The notes under the pieces are model-generated. The model saw only the letters and a list, made by a program, of their open reading frames with translations, was not told the origin of the DNA and did no database searches. From CAVQBP01 sp964448105 (GTDB taxonomy: Bacteria > Bacteroidota > Ignavibacteria > Ignavibacteriales > Ignavibacteriaceae), in contig CAYUVK010000007.1 of assembly GCA_964448105.1 (NCBI GenBank), positions 1 through 64,000 on the forward strand: a stretch of DNA of 64,000 nt. Direction: 5' to 3'. Below, in pieces: positions 53,615 through 63,685 of this stretch. The position numbers and the translations under genes were made by a program. The first letter of the stretch is position 1, and each line of letters begins with the position of its first letter.

Positions 53615-54727
53615 ATGAAATGCAGCGAGATTATTAAAAATTTGGAAGAGTGGGTACCAAAAGAAATTGCCTGGCAAAGAGATAATGTAGGTTTACAAGT
53701 CGGTTCGGCGGATAGAGAAATAAATAATATCTTACTTTGCCTTGAATTAACATCAAATGTTATTGATGAAGCAGTAGAAAAAAATTGTAATTTAATTATA
53801 TCCCACCATCCCCTTCTTTTTCACCCCTTAAAAAAGATTGACCTGCAAAAAGATAAAAATTCAAAACTTCTGGAAAAATTGATTAAAAAGGAGATCAATC
53901 TTTATTCAGAACATACAAATCTTGATTATACTAAAGACGGTGTAAGTTTTGAACTTGCAAAAACATTGGGTCTTAAAAATATAAATTTTCTAGTTCCGCT
54001 CGATTCTAATCAATATAAATTGGTTGTATTTGTTCCCCAAACTCATCTGCAGCAGGTTGCGGAAGCTTTATTTAACTCCGGGTGCGGAATAATCGGGGAA
54101 TACAGTAATTGCAGTTTCAGAACCAAGGGTGAAGGTACATTTAAAGGATCGGAAAAATCCAATCCTTCGACCGGGCAAAAAGAAAAATTTGAAACAGTAG
54201 AGGAATATAGACTGGAAGTTATTGTCGATTCATGGAAATTAAATTCTGTAATTAGAGCTTTGAGGCAGGAACATCCTTATGAAGAACCTGCATTCGATAT
54301 TTACCCGCTAAAAAATCAAAATATTAATTATGGTGCAGGAGCTATTGGAGAACTCGAAGTTTATATATCTTCAAAGGAATTCTTATTGCATGTTTCTAAA
54401 AGTTTAAATGTCAAAGGATTAAGATATGCACCGGGGAAAAATGACAAAATTAAAAAGGTTGCTGTCTGCGGCGGTGCCGGAAGTGAATATATCACAGATG
54501 CGATTAAATCAGGTGCTGATGCTTATATAAATGACGATGATAAATATCATAGCTTCCATGATGCTGCAGGTGAAATACTCTTAATTGATGCAGGGCATTA
54601 TGAAACTGAAATTCATTCTATAAATGAAGTTGAACGGAAGTTGACAAATTTTCTTGATACTGGAACAACTATTAAAATTTTTAAATATAGTAAATCAACA
54701 AATCCCATTATTTTTTTTAACAATTAA
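53615..54727 (+). CDS. Nif3-like dinuclear metal centre hexameric protein
   Basis: A 370-residue NIF3/YbgI-family protein. The start at 53615 gives MKCSEIIKNLEEWVPKE, the family N-terminus; an upstream in-frame ATG at 53579 is inside the terminator stem and is rejected. Metal-ligand blocks: WQRDNVGLQVG, IISHHPLLFHPLKKI (two His), YSEHTNLDYTKDGVS, and near the end DAGHYETE. A central insertion domain (about 130-245, with HPYEEPAFDIYPL) marks the long CutA-like-insert form. Biochemical role is debated (GTP cyclohydrolase type 2-like). No Shine-Dalgarno sequence can exist because the terminator's T run ends 2 nt before the start. Confidence 0.88.
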   Translation: MKCSEIIKNLEEWVPKEIAWQRDNVGLQVGSADREINNILLCLELTSNVIDEAVEKNCNLIISHHPLLFHPLKKIDLQKDKNSKLLEKLIKKEINLYSEHTNLDYTKDGVSFELAKTLGLKNINFLVPLDSNQYKLVVFVPQTHLQQVAEALFNSGCGIIGEYSNCSFRTKGEGTFKGSEKSNPSTGQKEKFETVEEYRLEVIVDSWKLNSVIRALRQEHPYEEPAFDIYPLKNQNINYGAGAIGELEVYISSKEFLLHVSKSLNVKGLRYAPGKNDKIKKVAVCGGAGSEYITDAIKSGADAYINDDDKYHSFHDAAGEILLIDAGHYETEIHSINEVERKLTNFLDTGTTIKIFKYSKSTNPIIFFNN

Positions 54728-54740
54728 GGAGCAATAGAAA

Positions 54741-55469
54741 TTGATTGACAGATTATTAATTCTTTATGAATTACAAAGTATAGATGATCAGCTTGATGAT
54801 TTGGAGGAATTGAGGGGTGACTTGCCAAACGCCGTTGAATCTCTAAAGGAAAAGCTTAATACTTTAAAGGCCGATATTGATTCTAAAGAAAAAGGGCGGA
54901 AAGAATCATTGAAGAAAAGGGAGGAGAATGATGAAGAAATTGAAAAATTAAAAGCTAACCAGAAAAAATTTAAAGCCCAGCTTTATCAGGTTCGAAACAA
55001 TAAAGAATATGATGCACTTACGAAAGAGATTGATCATACCGATGAACAAATGAATAAGCTTGAAACTGAAAATAACACTCTTGCGGACAGAAGTAAATCA
55101 CTGGCCGATGAAATTGAAGAAATTAAACCTCAATTAAACGAATTAAAAGACGAGCTAAAAGCTAAAGAAGCGGATCTTAAGGAAATAATTAAGACTAATG
55201 AAAAAGAAGAAGTGAAGTTAAGAGATAAAAGAAAAGAAATTGAAAGTAAAACAAAAAAAGCCGACTATTCTGCCTATATGCGTATAAGGAAAGCTAAAAA
55301 AGGAAAAGCAGTTGCAACTATAAAACGCTCTGCTTGTTCAGGATGTCATAATATAGTTCCTTCACAAAGACAACTGGAGATTAGAAGAAATAACAGACTT
55401 TTCTTTTGTGAATACTGCGGAAGAATTTTAGTTTCTGCTGAAGTAGCCGAAACTGTTGATTCCGAATAA
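54741..55469 (+). CDS. Coiled-coil protein with C4 zinc ribbon
   Basis: A 242-residue protein: a long Lys/Glu-rich coiled coil (residues ~1-185, with FKAQLYQVRNNKEYDALTKEI, the family signature) and a C-terminal zinc ribbon CSGCHNIVPSQRQLEIRRN ... FCEYCGRILV, with four Cys in two C-x2-C pairs. It belongs to the family often found directly after nif3, as here (13-nt gap), and thought to bind nucleic acid. The start is TTG, with AAGGAG 9 nt upstream. Confidence 0.87.
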   Translation: MIDRLLILYELQSIDDQLDDLEELRGDLPNAVESLKEKLNTLKADIDSKEKGRKESLKKREENDEEIEKLKANQKKFKAQLYQVRNNKEYDALTKEIDHTDEQMNKLETENNTLADRSKSLADEIEEIKPQLNELKDELKAKEADLKEIIKTNEKEEVKLRDKRKEIESKTKKADYSAYMRIRKAKKGKAVATIKRSACSGCHNIVPSQRQLEIRRNNRLFFCEYCGRILVSAEVAETVDSE

Positions 55470-55562
55470 AAGAAACTTTACGTTTTATCTTTTTAATTGA
55501 ACTTAAAAATTTATAACCGCTGATTTTATTTTAAGTATTAAATCATTGGGGATTTTTGAAAA

Positions 55563-56135
55563 TTACATTTCAGCTTCTATAACACCACATGCAACTCTCG
55601 GACCAGCATTACCTGATGGCTGTGATTTTAAATCGTCTGCACCTCCATGTACTATTACGCTTCTGCCTATTATATTATGGGGACCATAAAAGGTCATTAA
55701 AGAATCAACCCATTCGTAATGAGCTCTGCCGTCTTTGCCGGCAACAAGGTTTCCCATATCTCCGACATGTCTAATAGGATCATTCGGTCCTCCGTGTTTA
55801 ACTCCATCGGGATTAAAATGACCGCCTGCAGAACTGCCATCAGGAGATGTACAGTCTCCATATTCATGAACATGAAATCCATGTTTCCCGGGAGTTAAAC
55901 CTTCAACATCGGCAACTATTTTTATACCGCCATCTACTTTAGTAAATATTACAGTTCCTTTAACATCATTCCCTTTTGTCGGACCTAAGTTAGCTATCGC
56001 CTTGGTTATAGCAGTGCTGTCGGGTTGCTTCATCATTTTAGCAGGTTCATATTTCATCCCTTTATTTCTTCCGCAGCTAAATAAAGTGAGAGATAAAAAA
56101 ACTAAGAAAAATATAAAGTATAATCTTTTGAGCAT
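55563..56135 (-). CDS. sodC: Cu/Zn superoxide dismutase, lipoprotein
   Basis: A 190-residue exported protein with lipobox FLSLTLFSC. The SOD fold is clear: GKHGFHVHEYGDC (two Cu ligands and first disulfide Cys), GGHFNPDGVKHGG (bridging and zinc His), RHVGDMGNL (zinc His/Asp), IIGRSVIVHGGADD (Cu His), and GNAGPRVACGVIE (Arg near the active site and second Cys). It would be anchored outside the cytoplasm and dismutate superoxide. Single gene. Confidence 0.95.
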   Translation of the reverse strand: MLKRLYFIFFLVFLSLTLFSCGRNKGMKYEPAKMMKQPDSTAITKAIANLGPTKGNDVKGTVIFTKVDGGIKIVADVEGLTPGKHGFHVHEYGDCTSPDGSSAGGHFNPDGVKHGGPNDPIRHVGDMGNLVAGKDGRAHYEWVDSLMTFYGPHNIIGRSVIVHGGADDLKSQPSGNAGPRVACGVIEAEM

Positions 56136-56354
56136 ATTAGTCCTCCATTATTTTTTATGCGATTTTTCATTAAATGATTGTGATAAAAGAAATATTGATG
56201 TCCTATACTTCAATTACCGTAAACATGGATAAAATTTTATTTATTAAAATTACTAATATCGATCAGAATAATTATTGAGTTAAATCAACCTTAGTATAAA
56301 GTAATAGAACCATCATATTTTTAACAAGGATAAAATTACTTGAATCTAAGACAA

Positions 56355-57497
56355 TTAAGATAATTTCGGTTTTAAAATCTTCCTGCTCATCTCAAAAAGA
56401 CTTCCAAGCCCTATTGAAGCCAGTATAATTGCAAAAGGTTCAATTGTGTGTGTAAACCTTGGATCGGAAAAATAGAACATATGAATAAAAGTAATTGCTG
56501 AAATAGCAAGAATTGAAAATATTACAGTAGGATTTTTATCAGATTTAATGAATCCCCAAATTGCCAATAATAATAATATTGACCTCACTCCGATTACCCA
56601 AAAGAATTTGGAACGTCCTTTCCATGTTTCTCCCCAAGGAGGCATTGGACCCCATAAATCCCAAAAATTTTCAAGCCTTTCAATTGTAAAATCGGACGGA
56701 TTGGTGATTGCATACTTTACATAATCATTCAAAGATCCGTTTAAAGTTTTTAGATGTACTTTTGGAAATGAAGCGGTATCGGAATATTCTGTAGTAATTG
56801 AAAGATTGTGTGCAGCATTCTGACCTATTGTAAAAAAGCCTGTCCGGGCATATCCATACATTAAAAAGATTAAAATTACAAGAGAATAAAAAGCGAAATA
56901 TTTATAAGCGGAAGTATTCCTTTTAATAATTAAATATAAAGTAAATAAAATTCCTACCGGCAAAAGTGTAGTTCTAATCATTGATGCAAAACCTATAGCA
57001 CTACCTGAAAACATATATTTCTTTTTAACAAAGAAATAAAGAGATAATGTTATAAAAAAAGCGGCCGGCACTTCGGATAAAAACCAATGAACATATTTTA
57101 CCTGGTTTGGATAAACTGCTGCAATTGTTATTGCTATTAATGCAATATATTTTTTGTTAAAAGATTCCCAGCATATTTCATAAATTAAATAAACTGTTAC
57201 TGTGGATAAAATAATATTTAATGTTACCAGGCAGATGCCTAAATCAAAAATATTTTTAAAAGGCAAGAATAATGTGACAATCAATGGAAAACCATTTGGA
57301 AAATAAATAGAATAACGACCTTCCAAAAGCATCCCGGCTTGTTTTATATAATTCTGGGAATCGATTGTATATCCGATCCCGTTTATTGCTACAGAATAAA
57401 CTCTTATGAATAGTGCAGCAAACAGAATAAATATCAGGTAAGGATTTTCTTTTAATTTCGAATAAATAAAATTTCCGGTTTTGGAAATGTTCACCAA
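56355..57497 (-). CDS. GT39/ArnT-like membrane glycosyltransferase
   Basis: A 380-residue protein with about nine to ten membrane helices. Helix 1 is followed by a periplasmic loop with YTIDSQNYIKQAGMLLEGRYSIYFPNGFPL, where the Asp in the first loop is the usual catalytic acid of GT-C enzymes. It probably transfers a sugar from a polyprenyl-phosphate donor on the outer face of the inner membrane. The acceptor is unknown and no cognate genes are adjacent. Confidence 0.75.
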   Translation of the reverse strand: MVNISKTGNFIYSKLKENPYLIFILFAALFIRVYSVAINGIGYTIDSQNYIKQAGMLLEGRYSIYFPNGFPLIVTLFLPFKNIFDLGICLVTLNIILSTVTVYLIYEICWESFNKKYIALIAITIAAVYPNQVKYVHWFLSEVPAAFFITLSLYFFVKKKYMFSGSAIGFASMIRTTLLPVGILFTLYLIIKRNTSAYKYFAFYSLVILIFLMYGYARTGFFTIGQNAAHNLSITTEYSDTASFPKVHLKTLNGSLNDYVKYAITNPSDFTIERLENFWDLWGPMPPWGETWKGRSKFFWVIGVRSILLLLAIWGFIKSDKNPTVIFSILAISAITFIHMFYFSDPRFTHTIEPFAIILASIGLGSLFEMSRKILKPKLS

Positions 57498-57634
57498 TCT
57501 TCCCTTGCTATATTTTAGTAAAAATCAGGCTCAAAAATAATAATAAAAAATCAAAGCATAACATATTTTAATCGATAAAGTAATTAAATTTAAATTATCA
57601 AATAGTGAATAAGTAGAAATCAAAAAGAATAATA

Positions 57635-58033
57635 ATGGGAAATATTCAAGTTGCAGAAGTTGCTGCCTGGATTACAGTATTTATTTTTTCCGGGTTGGCT
57701 TTATTTCAGCTTCTTTTAGCATTGGGTGCACCTTTTGGTAATTTAGCGTGGGGAGGAAAATATAGGATACTTCCGATCGGTCTACGTATTGGAAGCTTAA
57801 TCTCAGTAATTATATTTATTATAGCAGGAATCTCTGTAACGGAAAAAGCAGGCATAATAAATATTCTTAATCAGCCTGATGTAATTACAATTCTTCTCTG
57901 GTTTTTTGTCGTTCTTTTTGGATTGAGCACTATCGGGAATATTATGTCGAAAAGTAAATGGGAAAAAAGAATAATGACACCAATTGCGTTTTCAATATTT
58001 GTACTGTGCTTAATTATAGCAAATGGAATTTAA
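57635..58033 (+). CDS. Conserved four-helix membrane protein, unknown function
   Basis: A 132-residue protein with four membrane helices (about residues 8-30, 45-66, 80-98, 110-129) and a conserved-looking loop GAPFGNLAWGGKYRILPIGLRIGS between helices 1 and 2 (24 residues, positions ~31-54, key residues Trp, Gly-Gly and Leu-Pro). I have no functional name for it. Single gene between two minus-strand genes. Confidence 0.75.
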   Translation: MGNIQVAEVAAWITVFIFSGLALFQLLLALGAPFGNLAWGGKYRILPIGLRIGSLISVIIFIIAGISVTEKAGIINILNQPDVITILLWFFVVLFGLSTIGNIMSKSKWEKRIMTPIAFSIFVLCLIIANGI

Positions 58034-58088
58034 TAGATATTAAAAATTGGATAGCAGTTTAAAGCCGAATAATTCTATATAGGTGTAA

Positions 58089-59645
58089 TCACATTTTCAC
58101 AATAACTTTTTTATCAAATACTTCCTCAAATAATCCTTTTCTTCTCTCAAGATTCCACAATTCAATATCAGGTTTTGTACTGCTGCTGCAGTGCAATAAA
58201 ATCTCCACGCTTTCATTTTTTACAAATGCCTCAAGACCGGAAATTAATTTTCTGTGAGTTCTGTCGAATGAATCTGCTATACGTAGTATTGCAGCTAACT
58301 TTTTAATTATTGTCTGAATTTCGGTTGGCAGTGCTTTAAATTCATGATGACCGGATTTAGGATGGCTCTTCCTATGATATCTAGCTGTATGTGCAATAAT
58401 ATTAATTTCATTTTCATTAAAGCCAAGCAACTCACTATTTCTAATTATATAAAAACTATGGCGGTGGTGGTTTGCATGGGAAATATGGTAACCAACATCA
58501 TGAAGAATGGCAGCTGCTTCAAGGTATTCCCTGCATTCATCATCGAGCTTGTGCAAGTCCTTAAGTTGATCAAATAGTTGAAGTGACAGTTTTGCAACGT
58601 GTTTACCGTGTGATGTGTCATTCCGGCATGACTTTGAAAGATTATTAATGCTTTGTTTTCTGATGTTTTCAAAACCCGGTTTTGATTGATCGGCATGATG
58701 CTTTTGCAAAATGTCTATAATTATCCCTTCCCGCAGAGCATACCCGGAAATAGTAATTTTATCAAGCTCAAATAGTTTAAAGATTGTACTCAAAATAATA
58801 ATACCTGCAGGGATGATTTCCGCTCTTTTATCATCAATCCCCGGAATCTTTTTTCGTTTCTCAACAGTTTTCCTGCTGAGCACTTCGTTTTCAATCTCGT
58901 ATAATTCTTCTTTTGTAAATACGAAATTATTTAGAATGCCATTACCTGAAGATGAATTATTTTTTAAAGCACTTATCATTAAGCCGGCAGACATAATTGT
59001 ACCTGATGAACCCACACACACCTGAAATTTTTTCTTCTTAATTGTATTTGCGGGTTGGTATAATTCCCCTTCAATCCAATCACTGCAATCATTAATACGA
59101 TCTTTATTAACTTGAAAATCAGGAAAAAATTTTTGAGTTAAACGAACGGCGCCGATTTTCATACTTACGGAAAAAACCGGCTCTCCTTTTTTGCCTATAA
59201 GAAACTCTGTACTCCCTCCCCCGATATCAATTGCCAGGATTTTTTTATCAAAAACCGGTACAGCTTTAAGAACACCAAGGTAAATAAGACGCGCTTCTTC
59301 AATTCCGCTGATTATTTCAATATTAATGCCGGTCTTTGCAAAAACCTGTTCCATAAAATCATTTTTGTTGTGTGCTTCCCTAACAGCACTTGTAGCCACG
59401 GCACGTATAATCGCATTATGAGAGTCAGCTATCCCTTTAAATCTTTTTAAGGCATCAAATGCTCTTTTAAATGCTTCAGGTTTTATAATCTTTATGTCAC
59501 CCGCACTCCCTTCGCCGAGACGGATTACCTCTTTTTCCCTGTCTATTATTTCAAAGTTTCCATCTTCTTTAACCCGGACTACTATTAAATGGAAGGAATT
59601 GGTTCCTATATCAATTGCTGCTAAATTTTGTTGTGACATATCCAT
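58089..59645 (-). CDS. ppx: Ppx/GppA exopolyphosphatase with HD domain
   Basis: A 518-residue protein. The N-terminal ASKHA-fold part has AAIDIGTNSFHLIVVRV (phosphate 1 loop), RAVATSAVREAHN, ILAIDIGGGSTEFLIGKKG (phosphate 2 loop) and ISGYALREGIIIDIL. The C-terminal part (from ~320) is an HD-like domain with EAAAILHDVGYHISHANHHRHSFYIIRNSEL-type sequence. It should hydrolyse polyphosphate and/or pppGpp. Bacteroidota and Chlorobi commonly carry this two-domain form. Single gene. Confidence 0.92.
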   Translation of the reverse strand: MDMSQQNLAAIDIGTNSFHLIVVRVKEDGNFEIIDREKEVIRLGEGSAGDIKIIKPEAFKRAFDALKRFKGIADSHNAIIRAVATSAVREAHNKNDFMEQVFAKTGINIEIISGIEEARLIYLGVLKAVPVFDKKILAIDIGGGSTEFLIGKKGEPVFSVSMKIGAVRLTQKFFPDFQVNKDRINDCSDWIEGELYQPANTIKKKKFQVCVGSSGTIMSAGLMISALKNNSSSGNGILNNFVFTKEELYEIENEVLSRKTVEKRKKIPGIDDKRAEIIPAGIIILSTIFKLFELDKITISGYALREGIIIDILQKHHADQSKPGFENIRKQSINNLSKSCRNDTSHGKHVAKLSLQLFDQLKDLHKLDDECREYLEAAAILHDVGYHISHANHHRHSFYIIRNSELLGFNENEINIIAHTARYHRKSHPKSGHHEFKALPTEIQTIIKKLAAILRIADSFDRTHRKLISGLEAFVKNESVEILLHCSSSTKPDIELWNLERRKGLFEEVFDKKVIVKM

Positions 59646-60121
59646 AATATTTTAATTGCCTTTAGAAAATAATTCACAAACATTGGAATTGTTTTGCTCA
59701 AAAAAAAATCTTTTTGTTTCAAATGTTAAAAATTATTTCTTAACTACTTGAAATACTATTAAAAATATTAATTAAAAATATTAATTTCAATTTTCGTTTT
59801 GATTATTTATAAGGTAATACTAATTTAATCAAATTCTTTTTATGAGAATGCTTATTTGCAATTCCATCATATTCCAAATAAAGGGTGTGGTTAATAGCCC
59901 CGGCGGAAGCATTCAACTTGAGTTAGTAAAATAATTGGGTTCCTTTCTCTATCCTAGTAATAGCTTTTTTCCCAATAAAAAAGAATTTTTTTTCTAATTA
60001 TCTTTTTTTATTTTAACTAAGGGAATAAGGGGAATATGCGGATAAATAGCTATTCTTTAACTGTTTTCAAAGTATTTCACCTTATTAAACATGTTGTAAA
60101 ACATTTTGGAAACATATAGTT
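59646..60121. other. Long divergent intergenic region
   Basis: About 475 bases holding the promoters of ppx and the GH5 gene. Two adjacent copies of AAAAATATTAATT (59761-59786) form a 13-nt tandem repeat. A GC-richer patch near 59890-59920 has no recognisable identity. No gene, terminator or consensus promoter could be placed with confidence. Confidence 0.45.
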
Positions 60122-62065
60122 ATGAAAAAACTTTTGCTTATTCTTTTTATGTTATCTCCAATATTATATTCACAGGAAATGCCTTTTCACAAGGGTGTTA
60201 ATTTAACAAATTGGTTCCAGGCAAATAATCCGGCAGCGATTCAATTTAATAAATATACTAAACATGATTTTGAAAGAATAAAGTCACTTGGTGCTGATGT
60301 TATAAGGCTCCCGATAAACCTGCATTATATGACAAGCGGTGCACCTGATTATACTCTTGATCCTTTTTTTGTTTATATGCTTGACCATGTAATTGATTGG
60401 GCTGAAGAACTGAAGATTAATCTTATCCTGGATAACCATACTTTTGATGTAACACAATCAACCAGTCCTGATATTGATAGTGTTTTAATACCTGTTTGGT
60501 CTCATATGGCCGAAAGGTATAAAGACCGTTCAAAATATATTTATTATGAAATCCTTAACGAGCCTCATGGTATAGCGGACAGCACATGGAATAGAATCCA
60601 GCTTGAAACTTTAAGTGCAATAAGAAAAATTGATACTGTACATACAATAGTTGTGGGAGGTGCCAACTGGAACAGTTATAATAATCTTGCGGCACTGCCT
60701 GTATACACCGATACGAATTTGATTTATACTTTCCATTTTTATGATCCATTTGTTTTTACCCACCAGGGGGCAGGCTGGACGGATCCTTCAATGGTTCCTC
60801 TAGGTGGTGTTCCGTTTCCATATAATTCCGCTAAAATGCCGGCGTGCCCGGCTCAGTTAAAAGGCACCTGGATTGAAAGCAGCTTAAATAACTATATGAA
60901 TGATGGAACTATAAGCAAGGTGCAGAACCTAATAAATATTGCAGACAATTTTCAAAAAAACAGGAATGTAAAATTATATTGCGGCGAGTTCGGTGTGCTG
61001 ATGAATAATGCTCAGGATAGCGATAGAACTTACTGGTACCGGACTGTAAGAGAATATTTGGAATCAAAAGGAATAGCGTGGACTACCTGGGATTACCAGG
61101 GAGGCTTCGGACTTTTTGAAAAAGGAAGTAATGAACTTTTTGATTACGATCTCAATATCCCATTGTTAAATGCTTTAGGATTTAATGAACCATCGCAGCA
61201 GGATTATATTTTAAAACCTGATTCAACCGGGTTTGATATTTATAACGATAATATAGGCGAAAATATACTTGGTTCCGGTTCAGGTACAACCGATTTTTGG
61301 AGTACGGATAATCCTCAAAGCGGTGATTTTGATATATACTGGACGGGTGCTTTACAGTATAACACCATAAGTTTCAACTTTAAACCTATTAAAGATTTGT
61401 CCCTGTTAGTTTCTGAAGATTATGTAATTGATCTCTATATAAAAGGCACTGTAGCAACACCGGTAGATATACGTTTTATAGATACTAAAAAAGACAGTTC
61501 CGATCATCCATGGCGCATGCGTTATACATTAGACACAAACAATGTTGTGTATGACGGCAGCTGGCAGCATTTAAGTATTCCTCTTAAGAATTTTACGGAA
61601 CATGGTTCCTGGGATAATGATACATGGTATAATCCCGAAGGAAAATTTGATTGGTCTGCAATAGAATATTTTCAAATTGATTCTGAATACGGAGACATGG
61701 GATCGGCAGGATTGTGGTTTGATAATATAAAAATACTTAATCCCAATCCGTTAGTTGTTAAAAATAGCAGTTCTCAAAATATGGATTTTAAATTATTTCA
61801 AAATTATCCCAATCCTTTTAATCCTGCAACAAAGATTAAATATAACATTGCTGAAAAGAGTTATATAACTCTAAAAATATATGACATTTTGGGAGAAGAA
61901 GTGGAAGTGCTTGTTTCCGGTGAAAAGAATCCGGGTTCTTACGAAGTAAATTTCAATGCATCAAACTTAACTTCGGGAGTATACTTCTATAAACTTGATG
62001 CTGTGCCTTGTGGTAATCATGATGGCGAATTCCAGGCTGTAAATAAATTAATTCTGGTTAAATAA
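60122..62065 (+). CDS. GH5 endoglucanase-like enzyme, T9SS cargo
   Basis: A 647-residue secreted enzyme: signal peptide (LLLILFMLSPILYS), a GH5 barrel (about 20-360) with FHKGVNLTNWF, IYYEILNEPHG (acid/base Glu147) and YCGEFGVLMN (nucleophile Glu289), a beta-sandwich module (about 375-545) that looks like a carbohydrate-binding domain and ends in SAGLWFDNIKIL, and a type A T9SS sorting domain (FKLFQNYPNPFNPATKIKY ... GVYFYKL). It probably cuts beta-1,4-glucan or mannan and is released or anchored at the cell surface through T9SS. Confidence 0.93.
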   Translation: MKKLLLILFMLSPILYSQEMPFHKGVNLTNWFQANNPAAIQFNKYTKHDFERIKSLGADVIRLPINLHYMTSGAPDYTLDPFFVYMLDHVIDWAEELKINLILDNHTFDVTQSTSPDIDSVLIPVWSHMAERYKDRSKYIYYEILNEPHGIADSTWNRIQLETLSAIRKIDTVHTIVVGGANWNSYNNLAALPVYTDTNLIYTFHFYDPFVFTHQGAGWTDPSMVPLGGVPFPYNSAKMPACPAQLKGTWIESSLNNYMNDGTISKVQNLINIADNFQKNRNVKLYCGEFGVLMNNAQDSDRTYWYRTVREYLESKGIAWTTWDYQGGFGLFEKGSNELFDYDLNIPLLNALGFNEPSQQDYILKPDSTGFDIYNDNIGENILGSGSGTTDFWSTDNPQSGDFDIYWTGALQYNTISFNFKPIKDLSLLVSEDYVIDLYIKGTVATPVDIRFIDTKKDSSDHPWRMRYTLDTNNVVYDGSWQHLSIPLKNFTEHGSWDNDTWYNPEGKFDWSAIEYFQIDSEYGDMGSAGLWFDNIKILNPNPLVVKNSSSQNMDFKLFQNYPNPFNPATKIKYNIAEKSYITLKIYDILGEEVEVLVSGEKNPGSYEVNFNASNLTSGVYFYKLDAVPCGNHDGEFQAVNKLILVK

Positions 62066-62196
62066 TTCTTGTTTTAAATACAATGGATTAAGAGCTATTC
62101 TTTAATGCAGACGCTATTTTAGAGTTTTATTATATAAAAAAAATTATTATTGTATAATAGTTCTGTAAAATATTTAAAGTCATATAGGGGGTCATT

Positions 62197-63429
62197 ATGA
62201 AAAAGTATTATCTCGCATTAATTTTTTTATTATTTATTAAAACATTATTTGGACAGGGGGAAGCAGCTGTTCCATTTTTAGAATTACAACAATCTCCGCT
62301 ATTATTCGGCGCTGGACAAATAGGTGTATCAGTTCCTATGAGTGATCCCCTTGGATTTTATTACAATCCATCTCAGTTAGGATATTTCTCAAGAGAGAAT
62401 AGTTTTTCATTTCTTGCTTTATCTCAAAAAACTAAATGGCTGGGGAATGCCTTTCCCGGTATTAATCTTACATTCCAGACTTTCGGAATGACTGCCGGTT
62501 ACAATTTCCATAAGGATGTAAATGATATTCCACTATCGATTGGATTGGGGTATATTCATAACAGACTGAGTTATGGTGAATTTATAGGAAATAACGGTTC
62601 ATTTGAAAGTTATGATGTTTTTGATTGTTATAGCCTAGGAGCAGCTTACAACTATCTGCTTCTTTTTAATTTAGGTTTTTCTATAAAATCATATAATTCT
62701 TATTTAAGTGATCTGCCTGTAGGTATGAGCAATAAAAACGCCGAAGCAAGCGGAACTGCTTTCGATTTCGGAGCATTAATAACCGCTCCATTTTCACAAT
62801 TATTATTTAATGATGTTAAATATTCCCTAGATAAAGAATCATATGTTAAACCTAAATTCGATCTATCATTAGGTTATTCAATTTTAAACCTCGGAAAAAA
62901 GATTAAATATGTAGACGATGCGCAGGCAGATCCGATACCGAGAACAGCCAGGCTTGGTTATACTTTTGATTTCGGAATTGATCTGTTCACTGATCAAATC
63001 AAATTGAATGCTTTTAATTATTCTTTTTCCGCAGAAGCAGAGGATATTCTTATTAAAAGTGATTCAAAGGGATTTGAAGGATATCAAAGCATGCTGGGAG
63101 ATATTAATTTTGGAAAACATTTAATTGAATTGAAGGGGGATAAAGATGTTGTTGTACACCGCGGGCATATTTTTAGATTATTTGAGACTGTTATAATTAC
63201 TTCCGGCCGATACAACGGGCATGGTTTTAATAACTATAAATCAAACGGTTTCGGTTTTTCTTCAGAAGGGATTTTTAAATTATTAAGCAGATCAATTGAA
63301 AATAATGTCATTGGTTTTGTTGCAAATCATTTTGTCCTGGAGTATTATCATACTAACAATTTTGTAGATTCTGCTCTTGAAACCAACTTTCAAGGGGTGG
63401 CTTTGTATTTTAAAAATTTCTGGTTTTGA
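62197..63429 (+). CDS. PorV/PorQ-like outer-membrane beta-barrel protein
   Basis: A 410-residue protein with a signal peptide (YYLALIFLLFIKTLFGQ). The start of the mature part, AAVPFLELQQSPLLFGAGQIGVSVPMSDPLGFYYNPSQLGYF, matches the N-terminal pattern of PorV/PorQ/UPF0164 proteins (FLEL...G...A...D....YYNPA.L). The rest is alternating beta sequence ending in the aromatic LYFKNFWF. PorV-type proteins shuttle T9SS cargo to the sortase; its position 131 nt after a T9SS cargo gene fits that, but it may be a general FadL-like barrel. Confidence 0.75.
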   Translation: MKKYYLALIFLLFIKTLFGQGEAAVPFLELQQSPLLFGAGQIGVSVPMSDPLGFYYNPSQLGYFSRENSFSFLALSQKTKWLGNAFPGINLTFQTFGMTAGYNFHKDVNDIPLSIGLGYIHNRLSYGEFIGNNGSFESYDVFDCYSLGAAYNYLLLFNLGFSIKSYNSYLSDLPVGMSNKNAEASGTAFDFGALITAPFSQLLFNDVKYSLDKESYVKPKFDLSLGYSILNLGKKIKYVDDAQADPIPRTARLGYTFDFGIDLFTDQIKLNAFNYSFSAEAEDILIKSDSKGFEGYQSMLGDINFGKHLIELKGDKDVVVHRGHIFRLFETVIITSGRYNGHGFNNYKSNGFGFSSEGIFKLLSRSIENNVIGFVANHFVLEYYHTNNFVDSALETNFQGVALYFKNFWF

Positions 63430-63685
63430 TTAACAACAGAAGAAAATATTCAAATTAAGAACAAGAGATGCTGAAAATACAAAGGATCAGCGGTGTTCTT
63501 TTAGAATATTTCCCCCAGTAATTTTAGTCTAATTAAAGATGACATTATAGAAGAAGGTGCATTTTAATAAATTCTTACTACAATAAAATATAATTTGAAA
63601 GTAATAACTCTTTTATTTATGTTTTAACGGATTGCAATTCTCTTTTACAGTGTCTTGTGCGCATTACCTTTTAACCGGGGATTAT

